NCBI RefSeq assembly: GCF_000745345.1
Contig: NZ_JQNR01000005.1
Coordinates: forward strand, 2,790,001-2,854,000
Source of the DNA: Actinacidiphila yeochonensis CN732
GTDB lineage: Bacteria > Actinomycetota > Actinomycetes > Streptomycetales > Streptomycetaceae
Direction of reading: 5' to 3'
DNA: 64,000 nt
Notes under the pieces: generated by a model
The model's input: the letters and a program-made list of their open reading frames with translations, nothing else
The model's database searches: none
What the model was told of the DNA's origin: nothing
In this document: piece by piece, positions 8,780 through 17,887 of the stretch
How the letters are laid out: every line of letters begins with the position of its first letter
How positions within the stretch are numbered: the stretch's first letter is position 1
Made by a program: the position numbers and the translations under genes

Positions 8780-9154
8780 CGCATCTCCTGTGGCGGCGTG
8801 GACAACTTCCGCCGTCACCCCTCCCAAGCCCCCGTGCCACCGCCGGACCACTCACCCGCCGGTGCTGTGCCACTGCCGGCCAGGTGGTCCGGCATGTGCG
8901 ATGGCCCGGCCGCGGCCCTCCCCGTACTGCCTGGAGTTACGCCCTGGCCGGAGCACCTCGAATCGAACAGAGAAATCTTCGACCTCGGCATGAGCCGCTC
9001 CGGCGCCGCGGGCCGCACCGGTTCGGCGGTGGCTCGGCGGTGGCACGGGGCTGGCTCGCGTACGCGACTACCTGGGCAAACGGGATGCTGCTCTCGCACA
9101 CATCGCGGTGAGCCTCCGCCACGGCGCCCTCCTGACCCCCTGGCGGTGTCATCC
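8780..9154. other. Intergenic region between HTH gene and CRISPR array
   Basis: About 375 bases with no supportable gene. It contains the promoter side of the HTH gene and a perfect 10-bp inverted repeat, GCCGGACCAC at 8842-8851 and its complement GTGGTCCGGC at 8884-8893, with 32 bases between. The spacing of about four helical turns centre to centre is compatible with a looping or dimer-of-dimers operator. Near 9133-9152 the sequence faintly resembles a CRISPR repeat but is too weak to call. Confidence 0.45.
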
Positions 9155-9184
9155 CCCGCCCCCGCCGCTGGGGGCGAAGAGGAC
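9155..9184 (-). repeat. Degenerate terminal CRISPR repeat
   Basis: By position it matches the array repeat at 22 of 30 bases; the stem half and GAGGAC end are intact but the other end has decayed. It is separated from the first good repeat by 37 bases, a normal spacer length. Repeat decay at this end marks it as the old, leader-distal end of the array. Confidence 0.75.
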
Positions 9185-9221
9185 ACGTTCGGACGCTCTA
9201 CAACATCCTGGTCACCTACGC

Positions 9222-12200
9222 ATTGTGACCCCCGCTGGGGGCGATGAGGACCCGTCCATCCACTGCGCGCCGGCCAGCGTGCGGGAGTAGTTGTGACCCC
9301 CGCTGGGGGCGATGAGGACCCGTGGTCGTGACCGGGTGGCAGCGTGCAGGGCATCTGTTGTGACCCTCGCTGGGGGCGATGAGGGCCTCGTCCGCGCGGG
9401 CGAGGAGAGTTTCCGCGGCGTGTTGTGACCCCCGCTGGGGGCGATGAGGACGTGGAGGTGGACCACCAGCACATCCACCTGCCCGTGGTGTTGTGACCCC
9501 CGCTGGGGGCGATGAGGACAGCGTCGTGCAGCCGCACGGTAAGGGTGGCCGTGCCGTGTTGTGACCCCCGCTGGGGGCGATGAGGACGTCTGATCGGTCA
9601 CTTCGGTCAGCTCCCCGCTGCCAGTTGTGACCCCCGCTGGGGGCGATGAGGACGCCAAACACTTCCACCTGTGACCATGAAGAAGATCTGGTTGTGACCC
9701 CCGCTGGGGGCGATGAGGACTGGCGGACGGCATGCTGCCCGCCCCGGTGGCCATGGGGTTGTGACCCCCGCTGGGGGCGATGAGGACAGACAGCATGAGC
9801 AGCACCGACCCGGCGCCCACCGTGTTGTGACCCCCGCTGGGGGCGATGAGGACGGGGCGCCTACCGCTTCACCGTGGTGCCGCTGGACTGGTTGTGACCC
9901 CCGCTGGGGGCGATGAGGACACGGTCAGCTCGACCACACCGCCCCCGGGCTGCAGCACGTTGTGACCCCCGCTGGGGGCGATGAGGACGAGACGAGGACG
10001 CGTGGACGAGGTTCCGCCCGAGGCGTTGTGACCCCCGCTGGGGGCGATGAGGACTGGCTTTGCCCGTCCGGCGTTACCCGGTCCTGAACGCAGTTGTGAC
10101 CCCCGCTGGGGGCGATGAGGACGGGCGTCCGCCGGCGACGGCCGGGTCTGCCCCGTCTGGTTGTGACCCCCGCTGGGGGCGATGAGGACTCGAGCCCGCG
10201 TGCGAGGGCCACACCGGCGAGGACGCGTTGTGACCCCCGCTGGGGGCGATGAGGACCAGTACGGCGCCACCTCCGACCACCCGGTCTCCCGCACGTTGTG
10301 ACCCCCGCTGGGGGCGATGAGGACCCGCGGGCGCCAGGGGTGACCTGCGCGTACACGTAGTTGTGACCCCCGCTGGGGGCGATGAGGACCTGGTCACACC
10401 CCTTGTCCAGCCGCTGGGCAGGACTGGTTGTGACCCCCGCTGGGGGCGATGAGGACTCGGCGTCGCCCGGATCACCGACTGCCACCAGGACCCGTTGTGA
10501 CCCCCGCTGGGGGCGATGAGGACTCGCGCGGCCGTACACGGCGTCGCCGGGACAGGAGCCAGTTGTGACCCCCGCTGGGGGCGATGAGGACCGGTGCCGG
10601 GGGCGTCGGGGCGGATCACGGCCTCGTGTTGTGACCCCCGCTGGGGGCGATGAGGACCCGCGACGACCGCGACCGCGCCGTCGGAGAGTACTTGTTGTGA
10701 CCCCCGCTGGGGGCGATGAGGACCCGGCGACACCTTGCCGATCGGGCCCGAGCCGACCCGTTGTGACCCCCGCTGGGGGCGATGAGGACGGTGCGAACTC
10801 GAAGCGCAGCCCGTAGGCGTGGGGGTGTTGTGACCCCCGCTGGGGGCGATGAGGACGACCCCCGGCGGGGGCGTGACGTGGGACGACTTCTCGTTGTGAC
10901 CCCCGCTGGGGGCGATGAGGACCGCTGATGGCCATCGGGATGAAGCCGTTCGAGATCACGTTGTGACCCCCGCTGGGGGCGATGAGGACCCGGCGGAGGA
11001 CGCGGACAGCGCGACCGCTCCCGAGGCCGCGTTGTGACCCCCGCTGGGGGCGATGAGGACTGCTCGTCCCGCGTCAGGTCGGGTGCCGGGCCGCGGCGTT
11101 GTGACCCCCGCTGGGGGCGATGAGGACGGCCAGGTCTGGCCGCTGATGTTCCAGCGGGTGGAGTTGTGACCCCCGCTGGGGGCGATGAGGACTTGAGGAG
11201 CGCGGCCAGGTCCTTGCCCTTGATCTTGAAGTTGTGACCCCCGCTGGGGGCGATGAGGACGATGAGGGCCACCCCCTCGCCCCCTACGTCGTCGGCCGGT
11301 TGTGACCCCCGCTGGGGGCGATGAGGACACAGCACCGCCACCCACACCAACACGGACGGCTCGATGTTGTGACCCCCGCTGGGGGCGATGAGGACAGCCG
11401 CACCGCTACCTATCCACCGGCTGCCTCCACGGGGTTGTGACCCCCGCTGGGGGCGATGAGGACGCGGGGGCGCCTCGACGTCGGCCGCCTCGTACGACAC
11501 GTTGTGACCCCCGCTGGGGGCGATGAGGACCCGTCACCACGGACGACCCGCTCGTGATCCTCGCTACGTTGTGACCCCCGCTGGGGGCGATGAGGACGTA
11601 GCTGGTAGGAGGCCCGCGCCTCCTCGCCGTCCAGTTGTGACCCCCGTTGGGGGCGATGAGGACTGGACGTCCTGTACCGGCTCCGCGCCGCGATCGCCGC
11701 GTTGTGACCCCCGCTGGGGGCGATGAGGACGAGACGGAGCCCGTCTCCCCCGCCCCGCAGCGGCCCGGTTGTGACCCCCGCTGGGGGCGATGAGGACGCT
11801 CTTTCGCGCCCTTCGGGAGCTTGAAATACGGCCAGTTGTGACCCCCGCTGGGGGCGATGAGGACCGACCCCGAGAACCGGCGCCCCGACATGCTGCTCCT
11901 GTTGTGACCCCCGCTGGGGGCGATGAGGACGCCCACGACCGCCGCGTCCCCGGCCCGGCTGCGTGCGTTGTGACCCCCGCTGGGGGCGATGAGGACCCGC
12001 CGGCCGGGGCCGCGGCCGGTACCTGTGCCCGGTGTTGTGACCCCCGCTGGGGGCGATGAGGACACCTCCTGGAGGTTGACGACCCCTCCCGCGTGATCTT
12101 GTTGTGACCCCCGCTGGGGGCGATGAGGACAGCTGGGGCGGCACGGGCACGATCCGGAGCCTGTGCTCGTTGTGACCCCCGCTGGGGGCGATGAGGACTC

Positions 12201-12867
12201 GGAGGGCGGGGCTTCTCTTCATGCCCGGACCGGAGGTTGTGACCCCCGCTGGGGGCGATGAGGACGCCTGAACGCGGTCCGTCGGTGGTTGGACGCCCTC
12301 GAGTTGTGACCCCCGCTGGGGGCGATGAGGACGCGTCCTGCATCTGCTTGTAGGCCTTGGTCCGGTGTAGTTGTGACCCCCGCTGGGGGCGATGAGGACA
12401 CTGGGATTTCACCTGGTTCACCGACTGGATCAGGCGGTTGTGACCCCCGCTGGGGGCGATGAGGACGACCTCGTGAAGGAGGACACGGCGGCCGGGCGGT
12501 ACCGTTGTGACCCCCGCTGGGGGCGATGAGGACCCCTCTACTATCAGTTGGCCGCCGCCCCCCTCTACATGTTGTGACCCCCGCTGGGGGCGATGAGGAC
12601 CCTGCGGCCGCCGCCACTCCCGGACCGAGTTCCGGTGGTTGTGACCCCCGCTGGGGGCGATGAGGACCTGCTCGTGCCGGGGCCGGGGCCACGGCGTCCG
12701 CGTGTTGTGACCCCCGCTGGGGGCGATGAGGACTTCCCGAGGATGGACTCGTTCCCCTGGCGGTGCTGTCGTTGTGACCCCCGCTGGGGGCGATGAGGAC
12801 ACGACGGTCCACACGTTGCCCGCCACGGCGGTCACGTGTTGTGACCCCCGCTGGGGGCGATGAGGAC
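9222..12867 (-). CRISPR. Type I-B CRISPR array, 55 repeats and 54 spacers
   Basis: A 30-bp repeat recurs every 65-68 bases, giving spacers of 35-38. In the transcribed (minus) sense the repeat halves are GTCCTCATCGCCCCC and AGCGGGGGTCACAAC; the CCCCC/GGGGG stem with AGC loop is the expected Cas6 substrate and would leave an 8-nt handle ending CACAAC. Repeat starts on the plus strand run 9222, 9290, 9357, 9422 and so on to 12838. Variants: 9222 has one end change, 9357-9386 has two changes, and 11634-11663 has one. Changes cluster at the low-coordinate end, and cas2 plus a leader flank the high end, so new spacers enter at 12867. No duplicated spacers were noticed. Long frames across the array are artefacts of the repeat period. 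Confidence 0.98.
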
Positions 12868-12989
12868 CCCACGGTAAAGCCGCAGGTGGCCGAGGGGAAG
12901 TCTCCCGCGTCCGGGGGTGGTTTTGCAGCGGGTCTCCGGTTGTGCGGCTGGACCCGGCGTGGCGCTGAAAAACGTGGTGGTGGGGGAGG
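12868..12989 (-). promoter_or_regulatory. CRISPR leader
   Basis: 122 bases between the cas2 stop and the first repeat, on the leader side as judged from repeat decay at the far end. It is less GC-rich than its surroundings, with AT-richer patches at 12920-12925, 12966-12972 and 12874-12880 (read on plus). It should hold the array promoter and the Cas1-Cas2 integration signals next to the repeat at 12838-12867. No precise -10/-35 pair can be defended by eye. Confidence 0.7.
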
Positions 12990-13253
12990 TCAGAGGACGT
13001 CGGTGGGTGCGGGTTCCACCGCGCCCCATTCGAGGCGTTGGGGGACGGCTCCGGGTGGGAAGGTGTAGACGAGGACGCTGTCGTAGGCGAGGTCGAGGAC
13101 GGTTTCGACGGCGTTGTGGAAGCGGCGGAGTTGGGCGTCGCTGAGGTGGCCTTCGAAGACGCTGCGTTGGACGTGGTGGAGGTACTTGCGGCAGGTGCGG
13201 AGGATCTTGGGGTTGCGTGCGGCGAGGGTGTCGTAGACGACAACGACGTACAC
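12990..13253 (-). CDS. cas2: CRISPR adaptation endoribonuclease-fold protein Cas2
   Basis: 87 residues from a GTG at 13253, seven bases after the cas1 stop. The start reads VYVVVVYDTL; the Asp at position 8 after the first beta strand is the conserved Cas2 residue, and RKYLHHVQRSVFEGHL is the typical following helix and strand. Cas2 dimerises between two Cas1 dimers to form the spacer integrase. It is the last cas gene, directly before the leader, and the whole cas set reads in one direction with short gaps or overlaps. Confidence 0.95.
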   Translation of the reverse strand: MYVVVVYDTLAARNPKILRTCRKYLHHVQRSVFEGHLSDAQLRRFHNAVETVLDLAYDSVLVYTFPPGAVPQRLEWGAVEPAPTDVL

Positions 13254-13260
13254 GGTTCGG

Positions 13261-14241
13261 CTACCACCAGATCCGGAAGGGCTTGTAGGGGGTGCCTTCG
13301 AGGCAGTGCCGGGTCAGGGCGAGGGCGTCGAGGTAGAGGAGTTCGTCGTAGGCGACGTTGCGGGCCAGGGTGCGGTGGGTGACGGTGACGGCGAACTCGT
13401 CGCGGATGGTCTGGACGACGAGTTTGCGTCCGGTGTCGCTGAGCATGGCCTGGTTGGTGTCGCGGTCGAAGTGGTGTTCCTTCAGCTGGTTGCGGGAGGC
13501 CATCCGCAGCAGAAGGCGTTCGGCCATCAGGGGTTTGAACATCTCCGAGAGGTCCAGGACCAGGGAGTGGCGTTGGCGTTCCATGGTGCCGTGGAGGAAG
13601 GCGATGCCGCTGTGGAGGGGGGTGAGGCGCACGGCGGTGAGGACGCGGGCGTAGGTGATGCCGTTGACGTAGCTGATGAAGGCGTTGCCGGCGTTCCTGG
13701 GTGGGCGGCGGCTGCGGCCGTTGAGCTGGAGCCAGTCCGGGAGTTTGGTGTCGATGACCTCCCACGCGGATCGGCGGAAGGTGCCTTCGGCTCCCATGAG
13801 CTGGGCCTGGCTGGTGCTGTCTTCGATGGACTCGCGCAGGACGGTGTAGGGGCGGGCGAGGAGTTTGCGGTCGACGACGCGGCGGACGTTGAAGGCGCAG
13901 GCGTCGACGATGCTGCGGGCGATGGCCACGCTGGCGTGCGGGTCGCCGGCGGTGCGGGCCTGGGCGGCGACGGTCTCGCCGGAGGTGCTGGTGTCGGAGG
14001 TGAGGAGGGAGCCGGCGTAGTCGCCGTAGTAGCTGAGGAAGTGGACGTTGACGCGGTGGCGGTTCAGGAGGGAGATGACCGCGGTGTTGAGGTCGGTTTC
14101 GGCGCAGGCGACGATGTCGCGCACGTCGGTGACGGGGATGTGGACGTTGGCGGCGTTGTCCCGCTCGATGATCAGGGATTCGTCCTTGCGGCGGATACGG
14201 CACGGGCTGGTGAGCCAGTACGTGCGCGCGGCAGCGGGCAT
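13261..14241 (-). CDS. cas1: CRISPR spacer integrase Cas1 (type I-B)
   Basis: 326 residues from an ATG at 14241. The N-terminal beta domain reads YWLTSPCRIRRKDESLII, and the C-terminal helical domain carries the metal triad: Glu152 in GAEGTF, His217 in AFLHGTM and Asp230 in LVLDLSE. All catalytic residues are present, so the adaptation enzyme should be active. Length matches Cas1 of type I-B systems. It starts three bases after the cas4 stop and precedes cas2, the usual cas4-cas1-cas2 adaptation cassette. Confidence 0.96.
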   Translation of the reverse strand: MPAAARTYWLTSPCRIRRKDESLIIERDNAANVHIPVTDVRDIVACAETDLNTAVISLLNRHRVNVHFLSYYGDYAGSLLTSDTSTSGETVAAQARTAGDPHASVAIARSIVDACAFNVRRVVDRKLLARPYTVLRESIEDSTSQAQLMGAEGTFRRSAWEVIDTKLPDWLQLNGRSRRPPRNAGNAFISYVNGITYARVLTAVRLTPLHSGIAFLHGTMERQRHSLVLDLSEMFKPLMAERLLLRMASRNQLKEHHFDRDTNQAMLSDTGRKLVVQTIRDEFAVTVTHRTLARNVAYDELLYLDALALTRHCLEGTPYKPFRIWW

Positions 14242-14244
14242 GGG

Positions 14245-14742
14245 TCACTCCGTCCAGCAGTAGTCGGTGAAGCTGCAACCCCGGCAGCCCGACCGGGCCA
14301 GGCGATCGGGGGATGCGGGGGCTTCGGCGACGGCGAGAACCGCTTCGACGTCCGCCTCGGCCTGGACGGCGGCCTGCTCGGTGTAGGGGAACTTCTGTGT
14401 GCGGCGCGTCTTCGGGTAGTGCAGGACGGCGCCCTTGGCCTCGATGCCGACACGGTGCAGCCGGTGGCAGTAGTGCCGGCCCTGCGCTTCGTCGGCCGGG
14501 CTGGGGCGGGAGGAGGACTTCACCTCGTGCACCCAGTGGCTGCCGTCGACGAAGTCCAGCTTCGCCGCGCCGAGGTCGACGGGGGTGTTGCGGGTGTAGG
14601 AGGTGTCGTGGACGGCCTCGCCGCTCTGGACGGCCGCGTTCAGGTGCTCGGGCCGGATGCCGCGCAGGTACAGCCACAGCTGGCGGCGGCAGTGATAGAG
14701 GTACTTGATGTGGACACCGCCCACGTCGTCGTAGGTGATCAC
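14245..14742 (-). CDS. cas4: RecB-like Fe-S nuclease Cas4
   Basis: 165 residues from a GTG at 14742 with GGAG upstream; an upstream extension in the same frame overlaps cas3 and lacks a binding site. Four cysteines for the Fe-S cluster are visible: Cys18 in YLYHCRRQ and Cys153, Cys156 and Cys162 in the C-terminal GCRGCSFTDYC. RecB-type nuclease motifs include LDFVDG near 62-67 and HEVKSS with Glu73 and Lys75. Cas4 trims prespacers and selects those next to a PAM before integration. It sits 31 bases after the cas5-cas3 stop. Confidence 0.92.
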   Translation of the reverse strand: MITYDDVGGVHIKYLYHCRRQLWLYLRGIRPEHLNAAVQSGEAVHDTSYTRNTPVDLGAAKLDFVDGSHWVHEVKSSSRPSPADEAQGRHYCHRLHRVGIEAKGAVLHYPKTRRTQKFPYTEQAAVQAEADVEAVLAVAEAPASPDRLARSGCRGCSFTDYCWTE

Positions 14743-14773
14743 GGCTACTCCGCGGCCGGCGAGGGTGTGGTGT

Positions 14774-17700
14774 TCACAGGACTTCCCCGGGCCGGTAGGT
14801 CTGCTGGGCCGGTCCGTGTACGGACAGCAGGCCACGCTCCGGGTCGTACTCGCCGTCGACGGTGCGGACGTTGAGCTTCTTCTCGAAGGTGGTCAGGTTC
14901 GCGGCCCAGTACGGCATGGGGATGAGGTATTCGTCGGCGAGGAGGCGGCCTGCCTGGCCCTGCGCGAGCTTCAGGGCCTTCTCGTAGGCGTCGCGGTCGT
15001 CGTTGAGGACGGCCTCCGTCCCGTCGAAGAGCCTGTCGAAGGTGGTGCTGAGTTCTTCGCGGTCGTCGTAGGGATGGGTGAAGTCGAGCAGGGCCTTGGT
15101 GAAGTAGTCGCGGTGCTCGATGACGCTGTCGCGCCAGCGTTCGCCCCAGGTGGATTCGTAGATGTCGTCGAGCCAGCCGGTGGCGTGCGATTCGTCGACG
15201 ATGGCGCCGTCGTGCTTCAGGAGGATGTTCCAGGCCGCTTCCACGGGTTCACGCGGGTAGATGCCGTCGGCGTACTCGTCGGTGGTGTTGCGGCGGGTGG
15301 TCCAGGTCGGGGCGTGCACGATGACGTCGGCGGGCGGGCGGGCGGCGACCCGGTTGACCCGTCCGAAGCGCTGGAGGAGTGCTTCGAGGGGTGCGGCGGC
15401 GGTGAAGAGGACGTCGAAGTCGACGTCGAGGGAGACCTCGACGGCCTGGGTGGCCACGAGCAGGCCGGGGCGGCGGGTGCCGTGGGTGCTGTAGCGCCGG
15501 GTGATCCGGTTCTCGATGGCGGTGCGGTCGCCGCGTTTGAAGCGGGAGTGGAGCAGGAGGGCGGCGTCGGCGCCGTGCCGTTCGGTGGCCTCCGGAGCGA
15601 GGGCGTCGAGGAGTTCGAGTGCGTGGGAGACGTTGTTGGCGACGACGAGGACGCTGTCGTCCGCGCGCAGGCGGGCACGGATCTCGTCGAGGGCTGCGGG
15701 GGCGGTGAGGTGGTGGTCTCTGGTGGCCAGGCGGTGGCGGGGCCGATGCGCTGCGGAGCCTGGAACGGAGGTGATCGTGTCGCGGCCCAGGGTGCGGGCG
15801 AACACGTCGGCGAGGGCGTCGGGCAAGGTGGCGGACAGGACGGCGATCCGGCCGCCGAGGCGTTGCCACAGGCGCGCGGTGGCCAGGAGGTAGCCCAGCC
15901 GTTGCTCGTCGTAGGCGTGGAGTTCGTCGAGGATGAAGACGGAGTTCGCCGCGTCGATGAGGGTGCCGGAGTGTGCGGTGCCGGCCAGGGCGGCGCGCAT
16001 GAGCTGGTAGGGGGTTCCTACCCGTACGGTCTCTCGGAAGTGCCGGGTTGCCGCGGCGCGCGAGACGGCTTTGGCTGCTGCGGCCACGCGGGCGGCGCCT
16101 TCGGCGTCGTCGCCGTCCTCCGGGGCGATGGCCCGGGCCAGGTGGTAGGAGGCGGCGCGCGAGTGGGTGACGCCGATGGCGGAGTCGTCGCCCAGGAGGG
16201 TGCTCAGGCGGGTGGCCATGGCGTTGATGGAGGCGAGGTAGGGCAGGGTGTAGAAGGTGCGGGGGACGCCGCCGGTGAGCCGGGTGAGTTCGGCGGCCTG
16301 GCCGGCGGCCCACAGCAGAGCGGCCTCGGTCTTGCCGCTGCCGGTGGGTGCCCGCAGCAGCAGGTTGCCCGAGGTGGCGGCGGCCTGCTCCTGGGGGGGG
16401 CGGAGACTGCCCCTGCGGGAGGCGAGGTGCTGTTCGATCCGGGGCCGCAGGGTGGCGTCCAGCGGTTGGCGGTGGTCCAGGTCGCGGTGGGCTGAGGAGA
16501 GGTGGTCGGCGAGCGTGACGGCTCCTTGGAGCAGGACACTCGCCAGGCCCTCGTCGGCGCTCACCGAGCGGTTGTGCCAGCGGGCGAGGAGGTCGCCGAA
16601 CTGGCGGTGGGCGTCCTCGGTGAGTCGCGCGGCGGTCAGCGGCACGGTGGCGGCTGGAGCACCGGGCAGGCCGGCGGCGGAGGCCGTGTCCTTGAGCCAC
16701 GCCAGCAGCGCGGTGACGGCGTCGTCGGGGATCGGCCCGAACCGCTCGCGTAGTTCGCCCAGATCGCTCTCGCGATACTGCGTGGCGAGGTCATGGATGC
16801 CCTCGCTGGTCACGGGGCGGTGGTGGGTGGCGACTGCGGCGGCCACCCAGGGGAGCAGGTCCTCGTCGTCGAGGAGGTGGGGGAGGAATCCGAGCGAGAG
16901 CACTTCGTGCCGTTCGCCCCACCGACGGGCGCGTCCGTTGACCATGTCCTGGAAGCCGTCCGGGATCTTTCCGGCGTCGTGGGCAAGGGCTGCCCAGGCG
17001 GCGGCGCTCCAGAACTTCCCGGACACGACCGCGTCGGCGATCTCCACCCGGCCGACGCGGCGTTGCAGCCCCCGTACGGCCGCGAGGGTGGCTGCGAGGT
17101 GCGCGGTCAGCGACTCCGCCGGCCGACCGGCGGCGGGGCTCTTCGCGCGAAGTCGACTCAGCGCCGTCGGCGTTGTGGCCGTGCGTGTCCGCTCGCGCGG
17201 CCGGGCCGCCGCACCCGGGTGAGCGGATTCGAGGAAGACGACGGCCTGCCCGTCGGAAGCGGACCAGCTTCCCGGCACGGTGTTCTCAGCGCGCCCCGTG
17301 GGGTCGAACCGGAAGGAGCCCCACCTGGTGTGCCCTCGGTCCGCGTCCACGGCGACGGGGAGCCGCAGGCTGGCGCCGCGGCCTTTCTGGTCCTGATCCG
17401 GGACGATCGCTCCGCGCTGCTCGCCGGGCCGTGGATCAAGTGCGACGTCCCGGAGACGGATGCCGACCAGGTCTTGGCTGCGGCCCAGCCGCAGCGTCCA
17501 CACGGGTCGCCGCAGTCGTGCCCGCCACACCTCGCGGTCGTCCAGAATCCATACCCGGAGGACGGCGTCGGCGAGGAACTCGTGGAGGTACGGTGCCGGG
17601 GTGCTCAGGCGGCCGGAGCCGTCCAGGGGGCGGTAGGTCTCCAAGTCGGCCCCCTTGCCGCGGGCGTGGAAAGCCATGGCGAAGGTCAGGCCGGGGTCGA

Positions 17701-17887
17701 CGTGCCGCCAGCCGCCTGCCGCCGCAGCCAACATGCCGCCGACGGTGCTCGGCGGGGGACAGGGGTGCGTGGCCTGGAGGCCGGTGAGGAGCGAGTTGCG
17801 GAAGGAGACCACGGGTACGGTGATCGTCACTTCCAGCGCGGTACGAGGAGCCGGCTCCGTGTCGGGCGCTGCGGTGGCGTCGGTCAC
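14774..17887 (-). CDS. cas5-cas3: Cas5-Cas3 fusion: Cascade subunit joined to nuclease-helicase
   Basis: 1037 residues from a GTG at 17887 that overlaps the cas7 stop (GTGA). Residues about 17-220 are a Cas5: VVSFRNSLLTGLQATHPCPP followed by PSTVGGMLAAA is the family's N-terminal signature, and DVAL near 147-150 and VVFLES near 216-221 complete the fold. A charged Ala/Arg linker (about 222-258) leads into Cas3: HD residues His263, His303-Asp304, His327 and His355-His356; helicase Walker A APTGSGKTE (513-521), DELH (654-657), LSATLP (684-689), ATQAVEVSLDVDFD (812-825) and QRFGRVNR (839-846). All catalytic motifs are intact. There is no stop, start or frame change at the join. In other type I-B loci these are two genes in this order, so the fusion would tether the degradative enzyme to Cascade. 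Confidence 0.93.
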   Translation of the reverse strand: MTDATAAPDTEPAPRTALEVTITVPVVSFRNSLLTGLQATHPCPPPSTVGGMLAAAAGGWRHVDPGLTFAMAFHARGKGADLETYRPLDGSGRLSTPAPYLHEFLADAVLRVWILDDREVWRARLRRPVWTLRLGRSQDLVGIRLRDVALDPRPGEQRGAIVPDQDQKGRGASLRLPVAVDADRGHTRWGSFRFDPTGRAENTVPGSWSASDGQAVVFLESAHPGAAARPRERTRTATTPTALSRLRAKSPAAGRPAESLTAHLAATLAAVRGLQRRVGRVEIADAVVSGKFWSAAAWAALAHDAGKIPDGFQDMVNGRARRWGERHEVLSLGFLPHLLDDEDLLPWVAAAVATHHRPVTSEGIHDLATQYRESDLGELRERFGPIPDDAVTALLAWLKDTASAAGLPGAPAATVPLTAARLTEDAHRQFGDLLARWHNRSVSADEGLASVLLQGAVTLADHLSSAHRDLDHRQPLDATLRPRIEQHLASRRGSLRPPQEQAAATSGNLLLRAPTGSGKTEAALLWAAGQAAELTRLTGGVPRTFYTLPYLASINAMATRLSTLLGDDSAIGVTHSRAASYHLARAIAPEDGDDAEGAARVAAAAKAVSRAAATRHFRETVRVGTPYQLMRAALAGTAHSGTLIDAANSVFILDELHAYDEQRLGYLLATARLWQRLGGRIAVLSATLPDALADVFARTLGRDTITSVPGSAAHRPRHRLATRDHHLTAPAALDEIRARLRADDSVLVVANNVSHALELLDALAPEATERHGADAALLLHSRFKRGDRTAIENRITRRYSTHGTRRPGLLVATQAVEVSLDVDFDVLFTAAAPLEALLQRFGRVNRVAARPPADVIVHAPTWTTRRNTTDEYADGIYPREPVEAAWNILLKHDGAIVDESHATGWLDDIYESTWGERWRDSVIEHRDYFTKALLDFTHPYDDREELSTTFDRLFDGTEAVLNDDRDAYEKALKLAQGQAGRLLADEYLIPMPYWAANLTTFEKKLNVRTVDGEYDPERGLLSVHGPAQQTYRPGEVL

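Noticed and set aside
9133..9152. Another degenerate repeat left of the terminal one
   Set aside because: Similarity is limited to C and G runs and no spacer-length gap separates it from the repeat at 9155.
9200..12900. Many long open frames on both strands rich in SSSPPAGVTT, PHRPQRGSQ and VLIAPSGGHN
   Set aside because: They are the CRISPR repeat translated in three frames; the stop-free repeat and variable spacers give long frames by chance.
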